DNA from: Trinickia terrae
GTDB lineage: Bacteria > Pseudomonadota > Gammaproteobacteria > Burkholderiales > Burkholderiaceae
Reading direction: 5' to 3'
DNA: 64,000 nt
NCBI RefSeq assembly: GCF_005144415.1
Contig: NZ_SWJE01000004.1
Location: 124,001 to 188,000 of the forward strand
The position numbers and the translations under genes were made by a program. Positions 1-7,196 of this stretch are shown one piece after another. The stretch's first letter is position 1. The number at the start of each line of letters is the position of its first letter. Below the pieces are notes generated by a model. The model saw only the letters and a list, made by a program, of their open reading frames with translations, searched no databases and was not told where the DNA came from.

Positions 1-419
1 TCGATTACATATCCAGCGACGCGGCGCTGTCTGCGCCGCTCTTGGGGTTAGGGGCTCGACCTAGGCGACGAACCCGTACGCGGCACCTAACGATTTCATT
101 GAGTAGGGTACAAATAAGTTATATTTGTGTCAAATGATGAATAAAAAGATACTTTTGCATCTTTTATGATTCAAAAAAATATTTCAATATGATTGAGTTC
201 GAGGCCGGGCGTCTAGGCTTCCTGGCTTGATGCCATAGCCCCGGCAGGGCATCGAGATTGCGGTGCGGCCACGATTCGTGTGCCATGTGCTGGTTCATGG
301 AGATCCTGGGTGTGGAACATATCAGAGGTGGAATCAAAAACAACTTTTATTTTGAAATATTTTGTTGACGAAGTTATCTCTTGACATGAGAATGCCTGGG
401 AAATTCTGGAGGATCATCC
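1..419. promoter_or_regulatory. Non-coding leader upstream of the dot/icm block
   Basis: No convincing gene is seen here. The stretch is much more AT-rich than its surroundings from about 105 to 195 and 325 to 385. It holds a GC hairpin at 21-39 (GCGGCGC/GCGCCGC, no U-tract), an inverted repeat AAAAGAT/ATCTTTT at 144-165, and A-tract segments at 171-190 and 334-352 like those in front of other units of the element. A possible promoter is TTGACG (365-370), 17 bp, GAGAAT (388-393), followed by a good ribosome site GGAGGA at 408-413. The promoter assignment is inference. Confidence 0.4.
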
Positions 420-572
420 ATGGTTGTCGCCGAGGAAAGGGGAGAGAGGGGCTCGCGAGCCAGTCAGTGCCCGCAAGCCGTGCTGCGCGTGCAGACGCTC
501 GAGCCTTTCTTCGAGCGCCGCTTCAAGATGTCTCGTCGCGATCCTGACGCGCCGGTGGTGCATCTTGGCTGA
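420..572 (+). CDS. Hypothetical small protein (50 aa) heading the dot/icm block
   Basis: A 50-codon frame starts with ATG 6 bp after a near-perfect Shine-Dalgarno GGAGGA (408-413). It ends at TGA 570-572, overlapping a candidate TTG start of the next small gene, which suggests translational coupling. The peptide is charged and has no membrane segment; its middle contains VQTLEPFFERRFK. I do not recognise a family. Its position, first in the row before dotI, would suit one of the small Icm proteins, but no sequence feature proves that. A non-coding explanation remains possible because of its length. Confidence 0.4.
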   Translation: MVVAEERGERGSRASQCPQAVLRVQTLEPFFERRFKMSRRDPDAPVVHLG

Positions 573-837
573 CGCCCGTTCCATGAAGCTGCGCGCGCGC
601 CGCACCACGACCTGGGGAAATCCGCCCACGGTCAGCACGCCTCGATTCGTTCGCGTGTTCGCGGGCATCCTGCGGCGAACCAATCACGTCCTCAGCGGCG
701 TCATCCTCCTCCAGCTGGCGCTGATGGCAGGTCTTCTGCTCTGTCTCACGTACGGAACGACGTTCAGCCGTATCTATGCATCCGACGGCTCGTCGCACTC
801 GTGCGAATTTCACTTTTTGTCGAGGGGCAATCGATGA
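565..837 (+). CDS. Small single-span membrane protein preceding DotI (DotJ/IcmM-position)
   Basis: The frame ends at 837 with its stop overlapping the dotI start (ATGA at 834-837), a sign of an operon. TTG at 565 has GGTGG 6 bp upstream and overlaps the preceding stop; ATG at 583 is the alternative but lacks a ribosome site. The product is 84-90 residues with a basic N-terminal half and one hydrophobic segment (VLSGVILLQLALMAGLLLCL) near the middle. In Legionella the small inner-membrane protein IcmM/DotJ precedes IcmL/DotI, so position and topology fit. I cannot see clear sequence similarity, so the assignment is positional only. Confidence 0.5.
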   Translation: MADARSMKLRARRTTTWGNPPTVSTPRFVRVFAGILRRTNHVLSGVILLQLALMAGLLLCLTYGTTFSRIYASDGSSHSCEFHFLSRGNR

Positions 838-1517
838 GTCACCCGCAACCGGGAGCCGCTCCTTCGAAAGAGCAGATGATCGATCTCGTTGCGAAGAATC
901 AGCAACTGCAAGGGGCGATCAAGGACGAGCGCAAGTCTTTCACCAACATTCTCGTGAGCGTGATCGCGGTGCTGTCTTTGGTGATCGTGTTCCTGCTCTA
1001 CCTCGTCTTCGTTCATTTCCCGCAGGACAGGGTGCTGGCGACGGCCAATGCCGCGACTGTCTGCAAGGTGCCGACGCTCGACAAGCCGTACATCAGCGAG
1101 GCCCAGGCGCTGAATTTCGCAGAGCAGGCCGTCATTTCGATGTACACGTACAACTACCTCGATTACCGCATGCGGACGCAGCAGGCGGCGAACGAATATT
1201 TCAGCAATGGTTTCGCGGATGCGTTCGTTCAGCTCCGCTCGAATTCACAGGAATTGCAGGATGTGATCCAGAAGCGGTTCATCGTGACATCGATAAGCAA
1301 CCCGAACCAGCCCCCGGTCGTCGCCCGCTCGGGACCCTACAAGGGAGCGTGGGCGTGGGAGGTGTCCGTGCCTGTCTATGTCTACTACACCTCGGGTCAC
1401 GAGCAATTCCAGGAAAAGCGCCTTGCCAATGTGACGGTCATGCAGGTGCCGCTGTCGCCCTCCAATCCGCGCGGACTCGCAGTCGACAACATCGTGCTGC
1501 GCCAGGCACTGAACTAG
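834..1517 (+). CDS. dotI: DotI/IcmL-family type IVB secretion protein
   Basis: This is a 227-residue inner-membrane protein of the DotI/IcmL (IncI TraM) family, part of the inner-membrane complex of type IVB secretion systems. It has a short cytoplasmic N-terminus, one transmembrane segment at about residues 35-57 and a periplasmic domain that in the family has an NTF2/VirB8-like fold. The start at 834 is preferred over an upstream in-frame GTG because of GAGGGG just upstream and the ATGA overlap with the previous gene. It sits first in the conserved icmL-K-E-G-C-D-J-B order, 10 bp before dotH. Length agrees with the family (about 212 residues in Legionella). Confidence 0.85.
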   Translation: MSHPQPGAAPSKEQMIDLVAKNQQLQGAIKDERKSFTNILVSVIAVLSLVIVFLLYLVFVHFPQDRVLATANAATVCKVPTLDKPYISEAQALNFAEQAVISMYTYNYLDYRMRTQQAANEYFSNGFADAFVQLRSNSQELQDVIQKRFIVTSISNPNQPPVVARSGPYKGAWAWEVSVPVYVYYTSGHEQFQEKRLANVTVMQVPLSPSNPRGLAVDNIVLRQALN

Positions 1518-1527
1518 GAGCGCTCCG

Positions 1528-2637
1528 TTGAGAAAACATCTTTCCGTTTTGATGGTGGCGCTCGCGCCGGTCATGGTTTTTGCGCAGAGCGCCGGCGGCG
1601 GTGGGGTCTATGCGCCCGCGCCGGTTCAGCCGCAACCGCAAATTGCACGGCCGCAGGGCGCCCAGCCGCAGGCGGCATCACGCGCGGCGTCCCGGTATGC
1701 GCAGGCGGCGAATCAACCGGCGAATGACGGCGGCGGAGACGGCTCGCTCGATGATGTCACGCCGCCGATTCCCGTTACGCGGAGCGTGGTTCGCAGGCTC
1801 GTCCAGGATAGCGATGCGAAGGTCATCGATCCGGCCGAAATCGAGTCGATTCGCTCGACGACTTCGCGTGCGCGCCGCGCAGCGGTTTCTCCGTACCCGG
1901 GCAACGTCATGCCCACGCCGATTCATCGAACCGTTGTCTACGCGCCGGATACGCGCAAGCAACCGGAAGCGATTCGTCTCTGGCAAGGCACTGTGACGGC
2001 GCTGGTTTTCACGGATATGGCGGGCAATCCATGGAACATCGAATCGATCGCGTTGAACTGTCAGATGTTCGACGACGGCCGTTCATGCGGTAACGGTCAA
2101 GGCGCGTCCGCTCAGGTGGCGGGCGGGGCCAATGGCGCGACGCCGAGCTCGGGGCCCGGAGCGCCGACCAACGTGCTGAACCTCCAGTCGCTGATGCAGT
2201 ACGGATACGGCAACGTCGTGGTGCGTCTGCAGAGCATGGCGAGTCCGATCGTGCTGGTGCTCAAGACGGGGCTCGACAAGAGCAACGAGAACGACATGCA
2301 GGTGGATTTCCACGTGCAGGGCCGCAGCCCTTCGGCTCGGCCGGAAATGATGGTGATGCAGACGCTGCCGGGATTCGACGCTCACATGAGCGATTTCCTG
2401 TACGGCGTGCCGCCGGGCGGCGCGCGGCAGATGAAGGTGTCCGGAGGGCTGGCGGAAGCGTGGATCTACAACGATGCGCTCTATGTCCGGACGCGCGTAT
2501 CGATCTTGTCCCCGGCATTCACTGATCACGTCGGCAGTGCGGAGGGAATCGAGGTCTACAAGTACACCTCGGCTGTTCCGACGTTGCTCGCGAGCGTGAA
2601 CGGCTCGCCGACCACGCTGGTCGTGACGGGCAACTGA
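1528..2637 (+). CDS. dotH: DotH/IcmK-family outer-membrane core protein
   Basis: This is a 369-residue exported protein of the DotH/IcmK (IncI TraN) family, which forms part of the outer-membrane core with DotC, DotD, DotF and DotG. TTG at 1528 follows GGAG by 8 bp and opens a typical signal peptide (basic MRKH, hydrophobic core, cleavage near VFAQS). A low-complexity Pro/Ala/Gln stretch (residues 25-65) leads to a C-terminal domain with the family's 'Y.PDTRKQPEAIRLWQG' and 'GNPWNI' type motifs around residues 135-175. It lies between dotI and dotG as in Legionella and IncI plasmids. TTG starts are uncommon but here no better start exists. Confidence 0.85.
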   Translation: MRKHLSVLMVALAPVMVFAQSAGGGGVYAPAPVQPQPQIARPQGAQPQAASRAASRYAQAANQPANDGGGDGSLDDVTPPIPVTRSVVRRLVQDSDAKVIDPAEIESIRSTTSRARRAAVSPYPGNVMPTPIHRTVVYAPDTRKQPEAIRLWQGTVTALVFTDMAGNPWNIESIALNCQMFDDGRSCGNGQGASAQVAGGANGATPSSGPGAPTNVLNLQSLMQYGYGNVVVRLQSMASPIVLVLKTGLDKSNENDMQVDFHVQGRSPSARPEMMVMQTLPGFDAHMSDFLYGVPPGGARQMKVSGGLAEAWIYNDALYVRTRVSILSPAFTDHVGSAEGIEVYKYTSAVPTLLASVNGSPTTLVVTGN

Positions 2638-2669
2638 ATCCGGGGCGGCCACTCAATAGCGGATGCATC

Positions 2670-3998
2670 ATGGCAGATCAGAACACTCAATTCGATCCGG
2701 ACAAGCAAAGGCGCGACAACGATCAAACCCGCGAGCTCAAGGCGAACAACATACGCGCCGTGTTCGGCACGGGGGCGGGGCGTGTCGCGATCATTGCGGT
2801 GGCCCTTGCGATGGTCAGCATGGTCGCATTCGGCCTTTACAACCTTTTTTCCCCGAAGGCGCTCGATCAGCGCGCGGCGCCTGCGGATGCGATGCTCGGT
2901 GTGACGGGGCGAGATGGCGACCCGGTCGCGGGGAACGCGGCCGAGGCCCGTGCGCGTGCGGCGCAAAACGCCGTGGAGGCGTCGCAGGCGGCTGCCCAAG
3001 GCAAGGCTTACATGGCGCCGCCCCTGCTGGTTGCGAGCAACGCCCAGGCTCTTGCGCCCGTTGGCGAGGATGCGATGGCGCCGGCTTCACAGCCTGCCGA
3101 TGCAGTGCCGGTTGCGCCGGGCCGGCCTGCGCGTGCGGGGGTAACGGACGCTCAGATCGCAACGACGCTCGGGTATCGCACAGTCAGCGCGGCGATCGGG
3201 GCAAGCGAGGTGACGCCGCAGATCATCTCCGTTGCGCGCGGGCAGGATCCGACGCAGCAGCACAGGGCTGCGCCGTATCAGATCGCGTATTACCCGGTGG
3301 ACGATGCGCAGCAAAGCACTGGATCGGCACGCGGTGCAGCGGCTCAAACGCCCATGCAAGCGGGCGTTCCGAGTGCCGCAGCCTCAGCGGCAGGTTCGGC
3401 GGCTACGGCAGTGAAGCATGCTGTTCCGGGATTCGGTGCCGGGGATGCGTTCTACTGCAAGATCTATTTCGGCATGAATAGCGATTTGCCGCGCCGGGAT
3501 GCCATGGCGAAGTGTTTTGGCGGTGCGGCCGATGGCGCGACCTTCATCGGGAGGGCCGAGGCCTCGACAGAAGGGGTAGCGGAGCCGGGCTTTACCGTGA
3601 CGTTCGATAAGCTGAAGCTGCCTGGGCGCAATACGCTGGAAGTCAATGCCGTCGCAGTCGATGTCGGCACCATGGAAGAAAACGTCGCGGACGACGTGAG
3701 TAGCCACGGCTTCGTGAAGTTCAGCGAGCTCGCGCTCGCGGGCCTGCTCAAGGGCATCGGGCAGATCGCCAACCAGCAGCAGGCGCAGCAGACGACGCAA
3801 TCGGTCGGCGCCGTGAGCACTTCGACCTACGCAACGCTGAAGCCGGACGCGTTCCAGATTGTCGGCGGCGCCCTGGGCGGTGTCGGCACTGCCGTGGGCG
3901 AGCTCTTCCAAAAGAAATCGGATGCGTTGAAGACGACCATCAAGGTGTGGCCGAACAAGGATATCGGGGTGGTTCTTTTTAGCGATGTGATGGAGTAA
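2670..3998 (+). CDS. dotG: DotG/IcmE-family (VirB10-like) channel protein
   Basis: The 442-residue product matches DotG/IcmE (IncI TraO), the VirB10-like protein spanning both membranes. It has a cytoplasmic N-terminus, one transmembrane helix (about 37-60), an Ala/Pro-rich linker and a conserved C-terminal domain from about residue 255 (YCKIYFGMNSDLPRRD, FTVTFDKLKLPGRNTLEVNA). Legionella DotG is over 1,000 residues because of a long repeat region; this protein lacks it and has the compact size of plasmid TraO. It is followed after 63 bp by dotF, and an internal promoter lies over its stop codon. The role is firmly inferred from order and C-terminal motifs. Confidence 0.85.
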   Translation: MADQNTQFDPDKQRRDNDQTRELKANNIRAVFGTGAGRVAIIAVALAMVSMVAFGLYNLFSPKALDQRAAPADAMLGVTGRDGDPVAGNAAEARARAAQNAVEASQAAAQGKAYMAPPLLVASNAQALAPVGEDAMAPASQPADAVPVAPGRPARAGVTDAQIATTLGYRTVSAAIGASEVTPQIISVARGQDPTQQHRAAPYQIAYYPVDDAQQSTGSARGAAAQTPMQAGVPSAAASAAGSAATAVKHAVPGFGAGDAFYCKIYFGMNSDLPRRDAMAKCFGGAADGATFIGRAEASTEGVAEPGFTVTFDKLKLPGRNTLEVNAVAVDVGTMEENVADDVSSHGFVKFSELALAGLLKGIGQIANQQQAQQTTQSVGAVSTSTYATLKPDAFQIVGGALGGVGTAVGELFQKKSDALKTTIKVWPNKDIGVVLFSDVME

Positions 3999-4032
3999 AA
4001 AAAGTGTTTTTTTTGTTTCCGATGGATATAAT
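3997..4032 (+). promoter_or_regulatory. A-tract/T-tract promoter before the dotF-like gene
   Basis: The dotG stop is embedded in A7 (3997-4003), GTG, T8 (4007-4014). TATAAT follows at 4027-4032, 12 bp after the T-tract. The predicted start of transcription near 4040 leaves a leader of about 22 nt that contains AGGTGA before the GTG start. The dyad covers the -35 position, so it could replace a -35 element or bind a regulator. The segment TTCCGATGGATATAATG resembles one at 18836-18855. An internal promoter in an operon is inference. Confidence 0.5.
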
Positions 4033-4061
4033 GGGTTCACTTTTCAATAGGTGATGCGAAC

Positions 4062-5240
4062 GTGAGCGGAACAATTGATCAGAATCCTTTCGCTTTCGAG
4101 CAGGATCTCGATGCGCTCGAAGGCCAGCTTGGCGAGGCGGCGGACACGGGCGGCCAGGGGCCGGCAAAGGCGCCGGGAAAAGCGCCGCCCAAGCCGTTTC
4201 CGCTGAAGCTGTTCGCGATCGGCTTCGGTACTTTCATCGTTCTGCTCGGCGGGGCATTCGTCCTGACGTTGAAGCGGGCGTCGCCGGCCCAGGAACAGAT
4301 GCAGGCCATTCCGCAGCCGCAGATGGCGGCTCCCGCTGCACAGGCTGTTCCGCCGTTGCCGCCGGGCGTGCCACCCGGCGCGCAAGGCATGCAGCAGTCG
4401 TGGGCGCCGGCGCAACCTCCGATGGCGCCCCCGCAGAATGCGCAGTCCCCGCAAGGGCAGCCCGGCGTGTTTCCCGCGGCGCCGCCGGCTGCCGATCCGT
4501 CGGCTGCCGTGCAGCAAGGGCAGGCGGTTGCGCCTGGCGCAAATGTTCAACCGATGATCGTTGCGCCCGGCCAGCAGCCGATACAGGCGCAGCCCGCCGC
4601 GGTTCAGCCGACGCCCGCGCAACCGGCTGAGGCGCAGTCGATGGCTGCACAACCGGCTCCTGCTGCCGCCGTCCATCGCAAGCGTGGCGCGGCCTGGTCC
4701 GATGCTGCGGGCGGGCAGCCGATCGGCCCGGAGCCGACGGCAGCGCCGAAATTGGCGGCCGCGATGTCGGACGGCAGCCAACAACAGATCGCGGAGCTGC
4801 GTCGTCAGGTGGCCGAGCTGACCAATCGGTTGAATCAGATGAGCGCGGGCAACGGCAATGGCGCGCAAGCGCAGGCAGAGGCTTCGGGCGACGCGGCTGC
4901 GCCGGCGCCGGCAAAGCCGGAGAAGCGCCGTGCGCACGAGGCGCACAAGGCCAAGGGCGCAAAGGCGGCAAAGACGGGCGCCGCGGCGAATGATCAGGAC
5001 AGCGGGTACGTCTTGACCGGCATGATCGACAACCGCGCATTCGTTGCGCGCAAAGGCAGCGGCGACGTGAATGCATCGCTCACGCTGGCGCCGGGCGACA
5101 AACTCGACGATGGCCGCAAGGTGATCCAGGTCGACGCGAAGAATCGCCGCGTGTGGCTGAGCGGCGGCAAGTACATCGGCCTGCCGCCCGATTCGGCGCC
5201 GTCGAATTCGGACAATCAGCCGAGCTCGTCCGATCAGTAA
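4062..5240 (+). CDS. dotF: DotF/IcmG-like inner-membrane protein (TraP-position)
   Basis: This is a 392-residue bitopic protein with an acidic, Pro-rich cytoplasmic N-terminus, one transmembrane helix at about 50-70, a long Pro/Gln/Ala linker, a predicted coiled coil (about residues 240-265, QQQIAELRRQVAELTNRLNQ) and a small C-terminal beta domain ending in GLPPDSAPSNS. IcmG/DotF in Legionella has the same layout and lies between dotG and dotE, so order and topology support the call; sequence identity is not obvious. The GTG start has AGGTGA 8 bp upstream. The C-terminal domain (GYVLTGMIDNRAFVARKG) looks like small PilP/GspC-type periplasmic domains, which is only an impression. Confidence 0.6.
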   Translation: MSGTIDQNPFAFEQDLDALEGQLGEAADTGGQGPAKAPGKAPPKPFPLKLFAIGFGTFIVLLGGAFVLTLKRASPAQEQMQAIPQPQMAAPAAQAVPPLPPGVPPGAQGMQQSWAPAQPPMAPPQNAQSPQGQPGVFPAAPPAADPSAAVQQGQAVAPGANVQPMIVAPGQQPIQAQPAAVQPTPAQPAEAQSMAAQPAPAAAVHRKRGAAWSDAAGGQPIGPEPTAAPKLAAAMSDGSQQQIAELRRQVAELTNRLNQMSAGNGNGAQAQAEASGDAAAPAPAKPEKRRAHEAHKAKGAKAAKTGAAANDQDSGYVLTGMIDNRAFVARKGSGDVNASLTLAPGDKLDDGRKVIQVDAKNRRVWLSGGKYIGLPPDSAPSNSDNQPSSSDQ

Positions 5241-5276
5241 CCCATCGCGCACCAGGCGTTCCCGACGAGGACTTTC

Positions 5277-5849
5277 ATGGACAGCACATCGAGCTCATCA
5301 ACAGGCGCCATGACCACGATCATGAGTATCGCCGGTGCGTATCCGGCGATCTCTCAGTTCATCACGTCGCTATTCGCGCTCATCGGCGTGCTGATGATGG
5401 TCAGCGCGATCAGGGGCCTCTATTACATCCAGGCGCACGGGACCTACGCGCAGGGCGGCTATCAGCACCGTACCAATGGCGGCCTTGTCTGGCGGCTTCT
5501 GATCGGCAGCATCCTGACCATGGGCGCGTGGGGTGTCGGGATCGTGGGCAACACGGTCTTCGGCTCGCAAGTCGCCACCGGCGCAATGGGCTATCAGGCC
5601 GCCGGCCTGTCCGCTACCCAGCAGGCGGCGGTGCAGGCGGTTTTCGCCTGCTTTTCACTGGTCGGCTACATCTCGTTCGGACACGGATGGATGCTGCTGG
5701 ACGCACACACGTCGGGCCGCTCGCAGGGCGGATGGAAGCCGCCGATCGTGTTCATCGTCTCGGGCGTGATCCTCGTCTACATGCAGCAGTTCCTGAACAT
5801 CGAGGCTGACATCACCGGTGTCAACGTCGTCGACATGCTCGTGTTTTAA
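5277..5849 (+). CDS. dotE: DotE/IcmC-like polytopic membrane protein (TraQ-type)
   Basis: The 190-residue protein has four hydrophobic segments (about residues 26-46, 65-88, 118-138 and 148-168). It fits the DotE/IcmC/TraQ family of small polytopic inner-membrane proteins found in type IVB systems. Upstream spacing is 36 bp, with GAGGA at 5268-5272 before the ATG. It lies between dotF-like and dotP-like genes, as icmC does between icmG and icmD. The family's exact role is unknown; it is required for secretion or transfer in Legionella and IncI plasmids. No enzyme motif is seen. Confidence 0.7.
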   Translation: MDSTSSSSTGAMTTIMSIAGAYPAISQFITSLFALIGVLMMVSAIRGLYYIQAHGTYAQGGYQHRTNGGLVWRLLIGSILTMGAWGVGIVGNTVFGSQVATGAMGYQAAGLSATQQAAVQAVFACFSLVGYISFGHGWMLLDAHTSGRSQGGWKPPIVFIVSGVILVYMQQFLNIEADITGVNVVDMLVF

Positions 5850-5873
5850 CCACCACACGTAGGAGAAAAATAA

Positions 5874-6254
5874 GTGAAACGACTCTATACCCATATGGAC
5901 AAGCTGATTGCGACGATCGCCGTCGCGACGCTGTCGGTGCAGGCCCGCGCGCAAAGCACGCTGCAGCTGAACAATCTGTCGGGCTCCACCGGCGCAGGCT
6001 CGAACGACATCACGGCGCTGATGACGAGGGGGCAAACCGTTGCCCAGGCGGCCGTTACTTTCGGCATCGTCGTCGCTGCGGCGATCGGGGTGTTCATGAT
6101 CATCTTCGGCATGTTCGGCATCTACAAGGCTCAGAAGGATCAGCGGGAATCGCCGAAGACCGCCGTGGCGGGGCTCATCGTCGGCGCCTGCCTGACGTCG
6201 GTGGCCCTGATCGTCGGCCTGCTGCGCAACACGGTCAGCGTGTCGTCGTCGTAA
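5874..6254 (+). CDS. dotP: DotP/IcmD-like small membrane protein (TraR-type)
   Basis: The protein is 126 residues long with two hydrophobic segments, at about 62-84 and 98-120. The second is preceded by a basic loop (YKAQKDQRESPKTAV), like the short loop in IcmD/DotP and IncI TraR. GTG at 5874 is chosen because GGAG lies 9 bp upstream; an in-frame ATG at 5895 (MDKLIA) is an alternative that would make the first segment (ATIAVATLSVQARAQ) a signal peptide. IcmD-like proteins resemble VirB2 pilins in size and topology; whether it is a pilin is unknown. It stands in the conserved order directly before dotN. Confidence 0.7.
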   Translation: MKRLYTHMDKLIATIAVATLSVQARAQSTLQLNNLSGSTGAGSNDITALMTRGQTVAQAAVTFGIVVAAAIGVFMIIFGMFGIYKAQKDQRESPKTAVAGLIVGACLTSVALIVGLLRNTVSVSSS

Positions 6255-6275
6255 GCACGGCGGAGGTCCTCGCGG

Positions 6276-7076
6276 ATGGTACAGAAGCGGATGGCGCCCG
6301 ATCTCGTGATGTCTGCCAGACGCTCGGTCTGGCGGATGAGCGATCACGCGGGGGAAGACGCAGACAAGGCATTCCAGCGTCTGCGCCGTGTGGTCCTGGA
6401 CGCCTGTGCCGGCCGATGCGAGTTCTGCGGATTCGCCTCCGGCCGCTATCAGGAGGTCCATCACGGCGATGACGATCATCGCAACAACCAGCGGGAGAAC
6501 CTGTTCGGCGCGTGCCCGCTCTGCCACCAGGTCTTTCATGTCGGGCTCTCCGGGATGCGCGATGGCGGGTTCATCATCTACGCGCCCGAGCTGACGCAGG
6601 CGGAAATCAACCAGATCTCGCTGCTGATCTGGACGATCGAGTCCACGACCGATCCGGCAGTCGTCGAGACCGACCTGTTCCGGCGAATTCGCGATCGCGC
6701 CGTGAAGCTGCGGGGCGACCTCGAAAACCGGCGCGGGACCGTATTGTTCCGGATGGAAGCCTATCTCAAGGAAAGCGGGCTCTTGCCCGAGGGCATGAAG
6801 CCGAAGTTGTCCCACTATTCCCCGATGTTGTTCGCGAACGTCCTGATGTCGCTCGACGAAGCGACGTATGCGAGGCGCCGTGACTTGCTGGGCGGGCTTC
6901 GTCTCTTGCCGCGCGCGGTTCGCTTCGAGAAATGCCTGGAACATTGGCGCGACGAGCAGGCCAGGACCATGCCGATTGCCGGCTGGCCGTCGCTCGTGCC
7001 GCCCGCGCGGTTGGCCGACATCATCCTGTCCTGCTGGCAGCGGGTCGCGGATGCCGAGCAGCGCCTTGTCGCGTGA
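6276..7076 (+). CDS. dotN: DotN/IcmJ-family coupling-complex protein
   Basis: This is a 266-residue protein with an HNH-like zinc-binding N-terminal half: CEFC (Cys48, Cys51), HH (62-63) and CPLCH (Cys80, Cys83). In Legionella DotN/IcmJ carries such a zinc site and binds the coupling protein DotL; the HNH-like fold there is thought to be structural. The C-terminal half contains SHYSPMLFANVLMSL. The ATG has GGAGG about 9 bp upstream. Placement between dotP and dotO is exactly that of icmJ. It is about 55 residues longer than the Legionella protein. A plain HNH endonuclease is less likely given the context and missing catalytic pattern. Confidence 0.85.
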   Translation: MVQKRMAPDLVMSARRSVWRMSDHAGEDADKAFQRLRRVVLDACAGRCEFCGFASGRYQEVHHGDDDHRNNQRENLFGACPLCHQVFHVGLSGMRDGGFIIYAPELTQAEINQISLLIWTIESTTDPAVVETDLFRRIRDRAVKLRGDLENRRGTVLFRMEAYLKESGLLPEGMKPKLSHYSPMLFANVLMSLDEATYARRRDLLGGLRLLPRAVRFEKCLEHWRDEQARTMPIAGWPSLVPPARLADIILSCWQRVADAEQRLVA

Positions 7077-7089
7077 ACGGGAGGGGCCC

Positions 7090-7185
7090 ATGCCCTACGG
7101 TGTAGTGCTATTCGATGACGTGTTTTGCAACGTCGCCCGCAAGGCAAAAGCGCCCGGCGGGGCGGGCCGGAAACTGGAACCCTGA
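7090..7185 (+). CDS. Putative 31-aa peptide between dotN and dotO
   Basis: A 31-codon frame starts with ATG at 7090, 13 bp after the dotN stop, behind a strong GGGAGGGG (7079-7086). It stops at 7185, 11 bp before dotO. The peptide starts MPYGVVLFDDVFCN and ends in a basic Gly/Arg/Lys tail; no membrane segment or family is recognised. The tight fit between two essential genes and the strong ribosome site argue for translation, either as a small component or as a leader coupling dotO translation. Length alone gives no proof. Confidence 0.45.
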   Translation: MPYGVVLFDDVFCNVARKAKAPGGAGRKLEP

Positions 7186-7196
7186 AGGTACGGATC

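Noticed and set aside
203-274. Possible oriT-like inverted repeat (TTGATGCC / GGCATCGA around 228-254)
   Set aside because: One imperfect 9-bp dyad without a nick-site motif or neighbouring relaxase gene is too little evidence.
6276-7076. HNH homing endonuclease reading of the zinc-motif protein
   Set aside because: Position between dotP and dotO and the full-length similarity to DotN/IcmJ explain the motif better; the catalytic HNH pattern is incomplete.
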